From Halapricum desulfuricans (GTDB lineage: Archaea; Halobacteriota; Halobacteria; Halobacteriales; Haloarculaceae): a stretch of 64,000 bases of DNA. The notes beneath the pieces were generated by a model, which searched no databases, had not been told where the DNA came from, and worked only from the letters and a program-made list of their open reading frames with translations. The number at the start of each line of letters is the position of its first letter. Positions within the stretch are counted from its first letter, which is position 1. Shown here piece after piece: positions 34,635 to 43,442 of the stretch. The translations under genes and the position numbers were made by a program. The DNA is taken from positions 2,232,001 to 2,296,000 of the forward strand of contig NZ_CP064787.1 of assembly GCF_017094505.1 (NCBI RefSeq), given 5' to 3'.

Positions 34635-35837
34635 TTACGGTTCGAACCAGGCGAGCCAGGGCGTCTCCTCCTGATGGGTGCCGGTGCTACCGTACAGCGA
34701 GAGTCGCCCGTCGGCCGTCGCGAGTCCGAGCGACCTAATGATCCGATCCCCGCGGGATTCGGGGTAGTAACCGGCCCATCGCATCGTTCCGTCCGGCTCG
34801 GTCGCGGCCAGCCAGACCCGATCACTGGTGGTGCCGACGAGGACCGGTCCGCCGGCGTCGACGATCCCATGACCGTACAGCTCCATCGGCCCCTCGGTGT
34901 ACTCCTCGAAGTTCGGATCGAAGACGCGCGCCCATTCGACGGATCCCTCTCCACCGAGCGAGAGTAACAGCAGGTGGTTGTTTCCCGTCGCGAACTGGTT
35001 CGTCTGGGCTACTGCGTACGTCCCTGTCTGCCCGGCAGCGAGGTGTTCGACGATGTAGGCCTCCTCGCCGTGGGAGATCGTTCGTCGCCAGGATTCCTCG
35101 CCGTCGGCGTAGGAGACGAGCCACACGTCTCCGGCGTTCAATCCGCCTGCCAGCACGCCTTCGTGGGTGGTCGTGACCGACCAGAATTGCGTGTCGGGCC
35201 CCGTATCCTCGACGGTCTGCTCCCACGTGATCGATCCGTCAGGGCCGATTCGGTGACAGATCGCACCCAGCTCTTCCGAATTGCCCTCGAGCGTCCCCGC
35301 TCCGAGGAGTGAGTCACCGTCGACGGTTACAGCGGCGTAGACGGTTCGCCAGTCGGTATCGAACGCGAACTCGGAGTCAACACCACGGAACCACGACGCT
35401 TCCCGGTCGTCCTGCTCTCGTTGTCCGCTCACGACGAGTCGCTCTCCAAGCTGTTCCAGATGCCAGACCCTGTTCGACGGGACCGCGTCCAGCGTCCGGG
35501 AACCGACCACCTCTCCGTTCGGCGAGAATTCCCTCAGTTCGGGCGTCTCGTAGCCGTCCTGCGAACGGCCGTACACGAGCGTCGTCCATCCACTCTGCCG
35601 GTCGACGACGTCGACAATCCCTCGGGCAACATCCGATTCGTAGACCTGCTCTCCATCGAACGAGGGCGGGTCGGCCACGTCGTCGGGGACGGCCTCGAAC
35701 CCCAGCGGATCGGGACCCGCGAAAGGATACTCCGTCTCTGAGTCGCCCGGTGCTCGTCGACCTGGTGCGGCCAGACATCCCGCGGAGAGGACGCCGCCGG
35801 CCGCCGCGACGAACGCGCGACGCGAGGACCGTGTCAT
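34635..35837 (-). CDS. Tat-exported lipoprotein, paralog of the neighbour
   Basis: 400 residues from the ATG at 35837 (earlier ATG at 35855). Twin-arginine SSRRAFVAAAGG and lipobox LSAGC. Blades match the adjacent gene closely (DRVWLAATEPDGTMRWAGYY, VVDAGGPVLVG-type), so the pair arose by tandem duplication. Same predicted location, outer face of the cytoplasmic membrane. Binding partner unknown. Confidence 0.85.
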   Translation of the reverse strand: MTRSSRRAFVAAAGGVLSAGCLAAPGRRAPGDSETEYPFAGPDPLGFEAVPDDVADPPSFDGEQVYESDVARGIVDVVDRQSGWTTLVYGRSQDGYETPELREFSPNGEVVGSRTLDAVPSNRVWHLEQLGERLVVSGQREQDDREASWFRGVDSEFAFDTDWRTVYAAVTVDGDSLLGAGTLEGNSEELGAICHRIGPDGSITWEQTVEDTGPDTQFWSVTTTHEGVLAGGLNAGDVWLVSYADGEESWRRTISHGEEAYIVEHLAAGQTGTYAVAQTNQFATGNNHLLLLSLGGEGSVEWARVFDPNFEEYTEGPMELYGHGIVDAGGPVLVGTTSDRVWLAATEPDGTMRWAGYYPESRGDRIIRSLGLATADGRLSLYGSTGTHQEETPWLAWFEP

Positions 35838-35974
35838 GGTATGGTATTTGCCCACATACTACTAAGTATCTGCGACGGTCCCGTGTCTGCGATCGGTTTC
35901 GTACCCGCGACCATCTCTCGACTGGCCTTCCGGAAACACGCCTCTTAAACAGTCTCGACGGTTAAGACGGTCCA

Positions 35975-37021
35975 ATGAGCCAAGAACGGACCGAAGGCGA
36001 TCTCCGCAATACCGGCCTCTCTCTCAAGCACGACCGCGAGTGGGACTACGAACTCGATCGGATTATTTCCGAAGTCAACGAGCGCGATGCCACCTCCGTC
36101 GGGTTGCAGTTCCCCGAGGGGCTCAAACGGCGCGGTCCCGCCGTCGTCGACGACCTCCGGTCGGAGCTTCCAGACGACGTGAACGTGTTGCTGTCGGGCG
36201 AACACTGTTACGGTGCCTGTGACCTGGACACCGATCTCATGCGCCGGACGGACGTGTTCGTCCACTTCGGTCACTCCCCGATGAAACAGTCCGAGAAGAT
36301 CATCTACGTCCCGCTGTTCTCGAACGTGGACGTCTTCCCCATCATGGAACGGGCCTTCGAGGAGAGGCTCGCCCCGCCCGAGGAAGACGACGACGTCGGG
36401 CTCGTGACGACCGCTCAGCACATGAACAAGTTCGACGAGATGCGCGAGTGGCTCGAAGAGCGGGGATACACGGTCCACACGCGCCGGGGCGACGAGCGGC
36501 TGACCCACGAGGGGCAGGTCCTGGGCTGTAACTACGCCAGCGCGGACGTCGACGCCGACCAGATCCTCTATGTCGGCGGCGGGAAGTTCCACCCGCTGGG
36601 ACTGGCGATGGAACACCCCAAGAAGACGGTCGTCATCGCCGACCCGGTGAACAACGTCCTCGATCTGGCAGACTCCGAGAAGTTCATGAAACAGCGCTAC
36701 GCCGCCGTCCACAAGGCGATGGACGCCGAGACGTGGGGCGTCATCTTCTCGACGAAGATCGGGCAGGGCCGCTGGGAGACGGCACGGGAAATCGTCGAGA
36801 GCAACGACGACGCCTACATGATCACGATGGACGAGGTCACGCCCGACCGACTGACGAACTTCGGGCTCGACGCCTACGTCAACACCGCCTGTCCGCGGAT
36901 CACGACCGATGACGGCCCGCAGTTCAAACAGCCGATCCTCACCCCCCAGGAGTACCGGATCGCGGTCGGCGAGCAATCCCTCGAAGACCTGGAGTTCGAC
37001 ACGTTCCACGGCACCTGGTAA
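35975..37021 (+). CDS. dph2: Diphthamide biosynthesis enzyme Dph2
   Basis: 348 residues. Radical enzyme that moves the aminocarboxypropyl group of SAM to a histidine of aEF-2, using an atypical [4Fe-4S] cluster. Three conserved cysteines are visible: C78 (GEHCYGACD), C185 (GCNYAS) and C306 (NTACPR). Single gene. Confidence 0.93.
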   Translation: MSQERTEGDLRNTGLSLKHDREWDYELDRIISEVNERDATSVGLQFPEGLKRRGPAVVDDLRSELPDDVNVLLSGEHCYGACDLDTDLMRRTDVFVHFGHSPMKQSEKIIYVPLFSNVDVFPIMERAFEERLAPPEEDDDVGLVTTAQHMNKFDEMREWLEERGYTVHTRRGDERLTHEGQVLGCNYASADVDADQILYVGGGKFHPLGLAMEHPKKTVVIADPVNNVLDLADSEKFMKQRYAAVHKAMDAETWGVIFSTKIGQGRWETAREIVESNDDAYMITMDEVTPDRLTNFGLDAYVNTACPRITTDDGPQFKQPILTPQEYRIAVGEQSLEDLEFDTFHGTW

Positions 37022-37275
37022 TACTGTCGGCGATACCGGCGGCACCGGGAATCCGGGAGTTCTTGCCCTGAAAGGTCCGGACAAGCAGGTTGACCCGGGG
37101 GGCAACCGCGGCCACCCAGACGGTCAAGCTCGCGAGCGTGAGGGTCATCGACAGGAAGCCGAAACCCAGCCTAACGCGTAGGCGAGAGCCGCCGCGACGT
37201 TCTCCTCGAGACCCGTGCTCGTGACGTGATCTGGTTCGGAGGTCGCCTCGGGCCGGACAGCCGGTGTTGAATCTA
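37022..37275 (-). pseudogene. DUF4870 membrane protein remnant
   Basis: Two pieces in different frames: GLEENVAAALAYALGWVSA (near 37165-37225) and, after a frame change and a large internal loss, RTFQGKNSRIPGAAGIADS (37022-37085), preceded by a hydrophobic segment. Both match the two ends of haloarchaeal DUF4870 proteins. The stop is lost into dph2. Confidence 0.55.
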
Positions 37276-37281
37276 TGCGTC

Positions 37282-38259
37282 TCACTCCCACCTCGCGCGG
37301 ATCTCGTTGTGCTCCAGCAGGACCGCAATGTCATCCAGCGTGACGTCAGAGTGCACAACATAGGGGAGCCAGCCGGTCGCGGTCGCGGTGGGGACAAGGA
37401 CAGTCTGCCAATCGTAGTAGCCCTGCTCCTGGGTGAAATCGACCATATACGCACTCTCGCCCTCTTCGGGCGGGTCACCGACGATTTCGAAATCCCGATC
37501 TGATAAGTAATTAAACAGAAGGTCCTTGCGTTCGAGCTGGATTCCTGCGGCCAACACGTCGATGTGATCGTGATTCGGCGGAGCTACGTCGACATTTGCC
37601 GTCGAGTTCTCCGCAGCCACCGTCAAAATGAGCCACTGGCTCGACCCCGGCGGAGTCGGTCGTATCGAATATTCTCCCTCGTACGGGTTACCCGCACCCC
37701 CGTACTCGTAGATAGTTACATCGAGAGTGTCTTGTAACGAGGGTTGCATGGAGACGTCGAGTCCATCGTAATACGAGATCGCTTCACCGAGGGAGGCCTG
37801 TGGCGGTGTGACCGCGAGTTCCCATTCGGTGAGGATGTCGGAGAACTGATCCACATCAGCGACGGCGAAGGTGATGTCACCGGTGGCCGGCGGGATGATG
37901 TCGAAGGTCTTCGTCTCCGACTGACCGGCCGGGATGTCCCAGACGACGTTCGTTCCCTGGACGCGCGTCCAGCCGGGATCTACGTTTGTTTCCCACCAGA
38001 TTTCAGAACTCGTCTGGATCGGTTCGTTTCCGGCTTCCATCGTGACGTCCAGGGAGTAATCGACACCCCATTCGAGTGCTGCCGTGGACGGTTCGACAGT
38101 GACGGAGAACTCTCCTTCCCCCGCAGTGTCGGTGCCGTCACTGGTTTCTCGAGTGGTCCCGGTCTCCGTTGTCTGTACATCGGAATCGTTCGAGCCGCAA
38201 CCGGCGAGAAACGTTAGCCCAGCTACTGCTCCGGTCGCGACGAAGGTTCTGCGTCTCAT
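37282..38259 (-). CDS. Secreted lipoprotein, unrecognised
   Basis: 325 residues. Starts MRRRTFVATGAVAGLTFLAG then C, giving a twin-arginine-type N-region and a lipobox (FLAGC), a Thr/Ser/Asp-rich linker to about residue 50, and beta-rich domains (Ig-like: VTVEPSTAALEWGVDYSLDV). Probably an extracellular lipoprotein. No family recognised. Confidence 0.75.
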   Translation of the reverse strand: MRRRTFVATGAVAGLTFLAGCGSNDSDVQTTETGTTRETSDGTDTAGEGEFSVTVEPSTAALEWGVDYSLDVTMEAGNEPIQTSSEIWWETNVDPGWTRVQGTNVVWDIPAGQSETKTFDIIPPATGDITFAVADVDQFSDILTEWELAVTPPQASLGEAISYYDGLDVSMQPSLQDTLDVTIYEYGGAGNPYEGEYSIRPTPPGSSQWLILTVAAENSTANVDVAPPNHDHIDVLAAGIQLERKDLLFNYLSDRDFEIVGDPPEEGESAYMVDFTQEQGYYDWQTVLVPTATATGWLPYVVHSDVTLDDIAVLLEHNEIRARWE

Positions 38260-38581
38260 ACATACATACTATGATTTATCAGAGAATAGTTATGTAGTAG
38301 CTACCCGCAGGACACCATGGAGAACGGTAATCTTACCACTAATCCCACAAGTGGGAGGAGTCGCGGCGCAGGATACACCGTCTGTATCGGTCACAGTGGT
38401 ATTGATGGTATATATTCCGTTACGTGAGGCGATACGAACTCACACGCCGGTCCCTACTAGGAGAGTTGCTACCGTCGGCGGTGTCGCTCTGGGATGGTCC
38501 GTCCCGGTAAGTGCTGTGATTCCCGACAGAGATTACCACCAGACATACAACAGATCTTTCAATGCACGCAGTGTATTGCCG
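38260..38581. other. Intergenic, no gene seen
   Basis: 322 bases with lower GC than the surroundings. I saw only short open frames without haloarchaeal codon bias, and no repeat or RNA. It holds the promoters of the divergent genes. Confidence 0.5.
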
Positions 38582-39232
38582 ATGATGGTCACGAAGAGCG
38601 CGCTCGCCCAGCAGCTGGGCGTCGTCGCCGGGTTCGACGACCCGCGAGCGCCCTTAGAGCAGTATCGCACGCCGCCGGAAGTCGCGGCCAGCCTGATCCA
38701 CACGGCGGACCTGCAGGGCGACATCGAGGACCGGACGGTGATCGACCTCGGCTGTGGCACGGGCATGCTCGCGCTGGCGGCCGCGTTGCGCGGGCCACGG
38801 CGAGTCGTCGGGCTGGACCTCGATCCGGCCCCATTGGCGACCGCTCGGGACAACGAACGCCGCGTCGGGACGACCAGCGCCGTCGAGTGGATCCGTGCCG
38901 ACGCCACGCGTCCGCCGCTGTCGATCGACGACGCGACCGTCGTGATGAACCCGCCCTTCGGCGCACAGGCGGGCAACGAGCACGCCGACCGCGCGTTTCT
39001 GGAGACGACTGCCGGGATCGCCGCCGTCTCCTATTCGATCCACAACGCGGGCAGCCGCGAGTTCGTCGAGTCGTTCGCCGCGGACAACGGCGGGGAAGTC
39101 ACCCACGCGTTCGCGGTCGAACTCGACCTCCCCCGGCAGTTCGAGTTCCACGAGGCAGAGCGCGAGACGATCGACGCTGAGGCGTTCCGGATCGAGTGGA
39201 CGTCGTCCGAGAACCGCTCCAGACAGGACTAG
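38582..39232 (+). CDS. METTL5-like N6-adenine methyltransferase
   Basis: 216 residues. SAM loop VIDLGCGTGMLALAAAL (about 55-71), acidic VVGLDLDPAPL, and catalytic NPPFGAQ (about 122-128), the signature of METTL5-type rRNA m6A methyltransferases. Likely acts on 16S rRNA. Start MMVTKSALAQQLG. Overlaps the convergent rhomboid gene by 4 bases (CTAG). Confidence 0.88.
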   Translation: MMVTKSALAQQLGVVAGFDDPRAPLEQYRTPPEVAASLIHTADLQGDIEDRTVIDLGCGTGMLALAAALRGPRRVVGLDLDPAPLATARDNERRVGTTSAVEWIRADATRPPLSIDDATVVMNPPFGAQAGNEHADRAFLETTAGIAAVSYSIHNAGSREFVESFAADNGGEVTHAFAVELDLPRQFEFHEAERETIDAEAFRIEWTSSENRSRQD

Positions 39233-40965
39233 TCCCGTCGCGTCGGCGGCACCTTCTTGTTCGCGACACGGACGCGCGTGCCGTCGTAACTGGCGTAGAG
39301 GTCGTTCCCGTCGCGCTCGAACTGGATGTCCCCGACGGTCGTGTTCGCACCCGACTCGGGCAGGCCGCCGATGCCGACCGTTTCGTTGTCGGTGTTCACG
39401 ACGACCTCGAAGTCCGTCCCGACCGACCGCAGCGTCATCGATCGGTTCGCGATCGTCGCCTCGGCGGTCGCCGGGCCGGAGGCGAACGCCAGCCTGGCCG
39501 GGCCGTCCGGCGGGTGCAACCGCACGCGGTAGGCCTCGTCGCCGCCGACGACCGACCAGCCCGTGCGCGTGACGCCGACCGTCTCGCGCCAGCCGACGCC
39601 GCCGACGGTGACTCGCACGTACCCACTGGACGCCAGACGTGATTTCGAGGCCGCGAGCTGCCAGACGTTTCGCCGCTCGCTGTAGACGATCACGCCGCTT
39701 GAGTCGACTGAGGTCACCTGCTGGAGGCCCGGGACGTCGACGACCGAGTACAGCTGGTTGGTGACGTTCTCGGCGTAGCCGACCTGATAGTCCTCGACCT
39801 CCACGGGATCGTTCGGCAGTTCGGTCGGTTCGACCGTCTGGAGGTGCGTTACGACGCCGACGAGCGAGAGCGTGAGGACGATCGTCACGAGCAGGGCGGC
39901 GGCGGTCTGCCCGCGAGACGGGGCCTCATCGACGAGTCGTGCCGGGAGCCGCGAGGGCCACGGGAGCGAGGGCCGAGACGGCCGGGTCGCTGCGACGACG
40001 ACGGCCCCCGCAAGCAGGAAGACGAACGCGACCCCGACGCCACGAAAGAGCGCGTACCGGCCGTTGCCCAGCGGCAGGTACGCAAGCCACAGTTGCTGGA
40101 CGACCCCGAACAGCACGGCAGCGAACCAGATCCAGGCCGCTCGCGGGCGCTCGTTTCGTCGTCGCCACAGCGCGACCCCGAGCAACACGCCAACCAGAAA
40201 GCCGAGGAGGTGGCCGGTCACGGCGATGTCTGCGAACCAGACGTCGACGTACCCGACCCGCGGCGAGTAGGTCGCTACCGGGCTCGTGAAGGCGTCATAG
40301 AGCGCACGCACCACGTCGGTCAACAGCAGACCGACGACCGTCGTCAGCGGTCGCACGACGAGCGCGAACCCGGCCAGCGCGTAGACGACGCCCGAGAACC
40401 CGATGACCGGACCCGGCACGAACGCCGAGGTGACGATCCCGACGAGTGCGACCGCGCCCACGAACAGCAGGGGCCGGACGTATGGACTTGCTCGGGACGC
40501 GTAATCGACCTGAGCGCCACGTTTCGTGGGGAAGTGGCTGTATCCGTACTCGGCTATCGAGCCGAACACGGCGAGTGCGACGAGATTGCCGAGCAGGTGC
40601 GAGAAACTCCCGTGGCTGAACGACGCCGTGAGCACGCCCAGCGGGTACTCGTAGGACCAGGCCACGAACGCGTAGGTGACCGGCTGGCGCGGGTCGAAGA
40701 TGTCCCCGCTGTAGGCCCCCTGAACGAACAGGAAGACGACGAGCAGGAACAGCATCATCAGGACGGTTCCCCATGGGACGCCCAGCAGCAGTCGGGAGCG
40801 AAGCCGGTTCGTCCGCGCCCGAACCGGACCGGCCAGTCGGTAGCAGACCAGCGTCGAGAGGGCAGCGACCGCGACCAGCAGGAGTTGCGTCGGCCACGGC
40901 GGCGCGTCCAGCACGGCGTCGATCCCTCCCTGCAGGACCGCCGCCTCACTCAGCCATCCGAACAT
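39229..40965 (-). CDS. Rhomboid-family intramembrane serine protease
   Basis: 578 residues from the ATG at 40965. The rhomboid core has six helices with HGSFSHLLGN, catalytic S191 in GFSGVVYAL and H252 in TGHLLGFLVG. Unusually long C-terminal region (from about 370) has a further helix and an extracellular beta domain. Cleaves within membrane helices. Single gene. Confidence 0.9.
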   Translation of the reverse strand: MFGWLSEAAVLQGGIDAVLDAPPWPTQLLLVAVAALSTLVCYRLAGPVRARTNRLRSRLLLGVPWGTVLMMLFLLVVFLFVQGAYSGDIFDPRQPVTYAFVAWSYEYPLGVLTASFSHGSFSHLLGNLVALAVFGSIAEYGYSHFPTKRGAQVDYASRASPYVRPLLFVGAVALVGIVTSAFVPGPVIGFSGVVYALAGFALVVRPLTTVVGLLLTDVVRALYDAFTSPVATYSPRVGYVDVWFADIAVTGHLLGFLVGVLLGVALWRRRNERPRAAWIWFAAVLFGVVQQLWLAYLPLGNGRYALFRGVGVAFVFLLAGAVVVAATRPSRPSLPWPSRLPARLVDEAPSRGQTAAALLVTIVLTLSLVGVVTHLQTVEPTELPNDPVEVEDYQVGYAENVTNQLYSVVDVPGLQQVTSVDSSGVIVYSERRNVWQLAASKSRLASSGYVRVTVGGVGWRETVGVTRTGWSVVGGDEAYRVRLHPPDGPARLAFASGPATAEATIANRSMTLRSVGTDFEVVVNTDNETVGIGGLPESGANTTVGDIQFERDGNDLYASYDGTRVRVANKKVPPTRRD

Positions 40966-41040
40966 GCCCGGAAGATGGGTATCCGATCCGTTTATATCCC
41001 CTGTGTCGGCACGCCGAGCGAGGGGACGACCGACGCCCCC

Positions 41041-41122
41041 ATAGTGGTTGCTGTACGTCCGTTCCGGGTCAACCGCACGACTGCGTGCGGTCACACCGAT
41101 AAATCGTTACAGCAACCACTAT
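41041..41122. repeat. MITE-like palindromic element, family 1, copy C (inverted)
   Basis: 82 bp with perfect 15-bp ends ATAGTGGTTGCTGTA / TACAGCAACCACTAT and a central ACCGCAC/GTGCGGT hairpin. In reverse it aligns with copies A and B. Its right end touches the DoxX stop codon (41122-41124). Confidence 0.85.
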
Positions 41123-41541
41123 CAGAACAGCCCGACGCCGACCGCGTAGGGCCACTCGACGCCGCCGAGCGCCAGAAACGCCAGCGTGCCGCCCAGAAGC
41201 GCGGTGTTCTTCAGAAAGCTCGTCATCTCGCTCTGCTGTTGCTCCTCGGGGACCGCCCAGAAGTCGTGCATCGTCGGGGTCGCCACGAGCAGGAAGACGG
41301 CGATCGCACCGGCGGCGACCACGGGGAACGCGCCGAGTGCGATCCCGATTCCGCCGGCGATCAACTGGACGCCGGTCGCCGGAACGAGCAATGCCGCCGC
41401 CGGGATTCCTTTGGCCTGGCTGTAGGCGATCATCCCGTCCGGATCGAGCAGGTGATTGACTCCGGTGAACGCCAGTACGAGGCCGAAAAGGACACGCGCC
41501 AGCAGGAACGCCTCGCCGGCACCGGCCGCTTCGAAGACCAT
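41122..41541 (-). CDS. DoxX-family membrane protein
   Basis: 139 residues, four helices, start MVFEAAGAGEAFLLARVLFG at 41541. GVNHLLDPDGMIAYSQAKGI fits DoxX, a family tied to redox and sulfur chemistry at the membrane. Divergent from the HxlR regulator, which probably controls it. Confidence 0.85.
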   Translation of the reverse strand: MVFEAAGAGEAFLLARVLFGLVLAFTGVNHLLDPDGMIAYSQAKGIPAAALLVPATGVQLIAGGIGIALGAFPVVAAGAIAVFLLVATPTMHDFWAVPEEQQQSEMTSFLKNTALLGGTLAFLALGGVEWPYAVGVGLF

Positions 41542-41625
41542 CAGGCCCTCCCCCCGGCTGGCGGTTGTTCCGTGTTCGATACGACTCGCAGTCGGTTCGA
41601 TAGAGCGACTTTCACGACAATACCT

Positions 41626-41674
41626 GGTTAGTAACCGAACCCATTTATCGATTCGCGGACATAGACGTAACCAG
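41626..41674. promoter_or_regulatory. Candidate HxlR operator sites between doxX and hxlR
   Basis: GGTTA-G-TAACC at 41626-41636 is an 11-base palindrome, and the same half-site returns as GTAACCAG at 41667-41674 (pairing with CTGGTTA at 41624-41630). Both lie in the 142-base divergent gap. Confidence 0.4.
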
Positions 41675-41683
41675 ATAGCGCCG

Positions 41684-42025
41684 ATGTCATCGGAACTCAC
41701 TACCACGGACGAACAGGCCGGCCCGTGTCCGGTCGTCAGAACGATCGAACAGATCGGTTCGGAGTGGCGACTGGTCGTCCTCCACGAACTGCAGAACGGC
41801 GAGCGCCGGTTCAACGAACTCAAGCGGGCGACGGACGCGAGCGCGCGGACCCTCTCGCGGGTGCTCGACGACCTGCAAGAACAGGGATTCGTCACGCGAC
41901 GGCTCGAAGAGGACGCGCCCGTCGCCTCGTATTACCGGCTGACGGAGAAAGGCGAGTCGCTGTGTCCTGTGTTCGACGCCATCGAGTCGTGGGGCGAGGA
42001 GTGGCTCGCGGAGGCCGACGCGTGA
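41684..42025 (+). CDS. HxlR-family winged-helix regulator
   Basis: 113 residues from 41684. The classic HxlR order: CPVVRTIEQIGSEWRLVVLH, FNELKRATDASARTLSRVL, YRLTEKGESL. Cys at residue about 15 may be redox-sensing, as in HypR-like members. Divergent from doxX; presumably its regulator. Confidence 0.92.
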   Translation: MSSELTTTDEQAGPCPVVRTIEQIGSEWRLVVLHELQNGERRFNELKRATDASARTLSRVLDDLQEQGFVTRRLEEDAPVASYYRLTEKGESLCPVFDAIESWGEEWLAEADA

Positions 42026-42069
42026 CCGCGGCGGAGGTTTTTCAACGCTCGGGACCGTGAACCCGTCTG

Positions 42070-42396
42070 ATGGGAGTACGGCCACCTGCGAACGACGGTC
42101 TGGACGAACCGGAATCGGTCGAGTTCGGAATCGCCGCGCTCGACGGGACGCTCTCGGAGGCGAACTTCTCGTTCCCGGTCGACCGTGAGACTGTCGTCTC
42201 GGAACTGGGCCACCGGCAAGTCCCGTACGATGCGGCGGGTCGCACAGTCAAGTTCGCGAAAGCCCTCGAAGAGGTCGATCGCGACCGCTTCGAGACGAAA
42301 CAGGAGCTGCTCGACGAGCTCTATCCCGTCTTCGAAGACCACCGAAATTCGCCGAAGGGACTGCTCAGTCAGTTGCGGTCGCTCGTTCCGTTCTGA
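42070..42396 (+). CDS. DUF5789 family protein
   Basis: 108 residues. Start MGVRPPANDGLDEPESVEFG and tail SPKGLLSQLRSLVPF; soluble, alpha/beta. Matches the haloarchaeal DUF5789 pattern (YPVFEDHRNSPKGLL). Its 3' end overlaps the convergent aglJ by 28 bases. Confidence 0.75.
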   Translation: MGVRPPANDGLDEPESVEFGIAALDGTLSEANFSFPVDRETVVSELGHRQVPYDAAGRTVKFAKALEEVDRDRFETKQELLDELYPVFEDHRNSPKGLLSQLRSLVPF

Positions 42397-43361
42397 CCCG
42401 TATCGGTCTCCCCGGCGTCGTCCCCCTCGATCGCGGTGTGACGGCCCTCGCTGGCTACCCGTTCGATGAAGTGGCGCTGTTCTCGGTGGAGTGTCACGAT
42501 CAGATCCGACAGCACGCCGAAGATCAGCAGCTGCACGCCGAAGATGATCGCGAGCGTCGCGAGGATAGCAATGACCTCGTGTGAGACGTTCCGAGTGAAC
42601 CACTCGACTGCGACGTAGACTCCGAGGGCGAACCCGGCGAGCATCGACAGGCCGCCGATGCTCCCGAAATAGAACAGCGGGTTGTTCGTCTTCGCCATGC
42701 GATAGAGCGTCAGCAGGATGATCGCGCCGTCACGGAAGGGATTGAGGTTCGTGTCGGCCGCGTCCGGGCGGGACTGGTAGGTTATCGGGACGACCTCCGT
42801 CGGGACGCCGTGTTTGACACACTCGACGGCCATCTCGGTCTCGATCCCGAACCCGTCGGCCGTCAGCGCAAATCGCCGAACAGAGTCGGTGGTAAACGCC
42901 CGATAGCCGCTGAGGATGTCGGCGAAGTCCCGGCCGTGGACGAACCGGAACGCCGAGTTGATCAGCCGGTTGCCGACCCTGTTGAGACGGGACATCGCAC
43001 CCGGTCGCATGTCCGCGAACCGGTCTCCGATGACGTGTTCGGCATCGCCGTCCAGAAGGGGCTCGAGCATCGCCGGTGCGTCCTCCGGGCGGTAGGTGGC
43101 GTCCCCGTCGACGAGCAGCACGTACGGCTGCTCGATCAGTGCGATCGCCTCCCTGACCGCCTGTCCCTTGCCCGAACCAGTCTGCTGGCGAACCTCGGCC
43201 CCGTGTTCGCGAGCGACTTCGCGGGTCCCGTCGGACGAGCCGCCGTCCATCACGAGGACGTGTTCGAACCCCTGTTCGCGGAACCCGTCGACGACGTCGC
43301 CGATAGCCGCCGCTTCGTTGTACGTCGGCACCAGCACGCAGACGTCGCTCCACTCGCCCAT
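42369..43361 (-). CDS. aglJ: Dolichol-phosphate glycosyltransferase AglJ (S-layer N-glycosylation)
   Basis: 330 residues from the ATG at 43361. GT2 domain: VLVPTYNEAAAIGDVV, VMDGGSSDGTREVA, acceptor/donor loop LLVDGDATYRPED, then two C-terminal membrane helices. AglJ adds the first sugar of the haloarchaeal N-glycan to dolichol phosphate. Closest alternatives are other GT2 polyprenyl-phosphate enzymes. Confidence 0.85.
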   Translation of the reverse strand: MGEWSDVCVLVPTYNEAAAIGDVVDGFREQGFEHVLVMDGGSSDGTREVAREHGAEVRQQTGSGKGQAVREAIALIEQPYVLLVDGDATYRPEDAPAMLEPLLDGDAEHVIGDRFADMRPGAMSRLNRVGNRLINSAFRFVHGRDFADILSGYRAFTTDSVRRFALTADGFGIETEMAVECVKHGVPTEVVPITYQSRPDAADTNLNPFRDGAIILLTLYRMAKTNNPLFYFGSIGGLSMLAGFALGVYVAVEWFTRNVSHEVIAILATLAIIFGVQLLIFGVLSDLIVTLHREQRHFIERVASEGRHTAIEGDDAGETDTGQNGTSDRN

Positions 43362-43442
43362 CACTCTACTGTCCGTGCAGGCGTGCAAAAAGGTGTGTGG
43401 TCTCGGCGGGCGGATCGAACAGTCCTGACGAGCCTCACTCGA

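Noticed and set aside
34625-34650. GGTTCGAACC resembling a tRNA T-loop
   Set aside because: It encodes the last residues of the lipoprotein and no cloverleaf can be built around it.
38260-38581. Hydrophobic open frame before the METTL5-like gene
   Set aside because: Lacks haloarchaeal codon bias and extends back antisense into the lipoprotein; the methyltransferase starts at MMVTKSALAQ.
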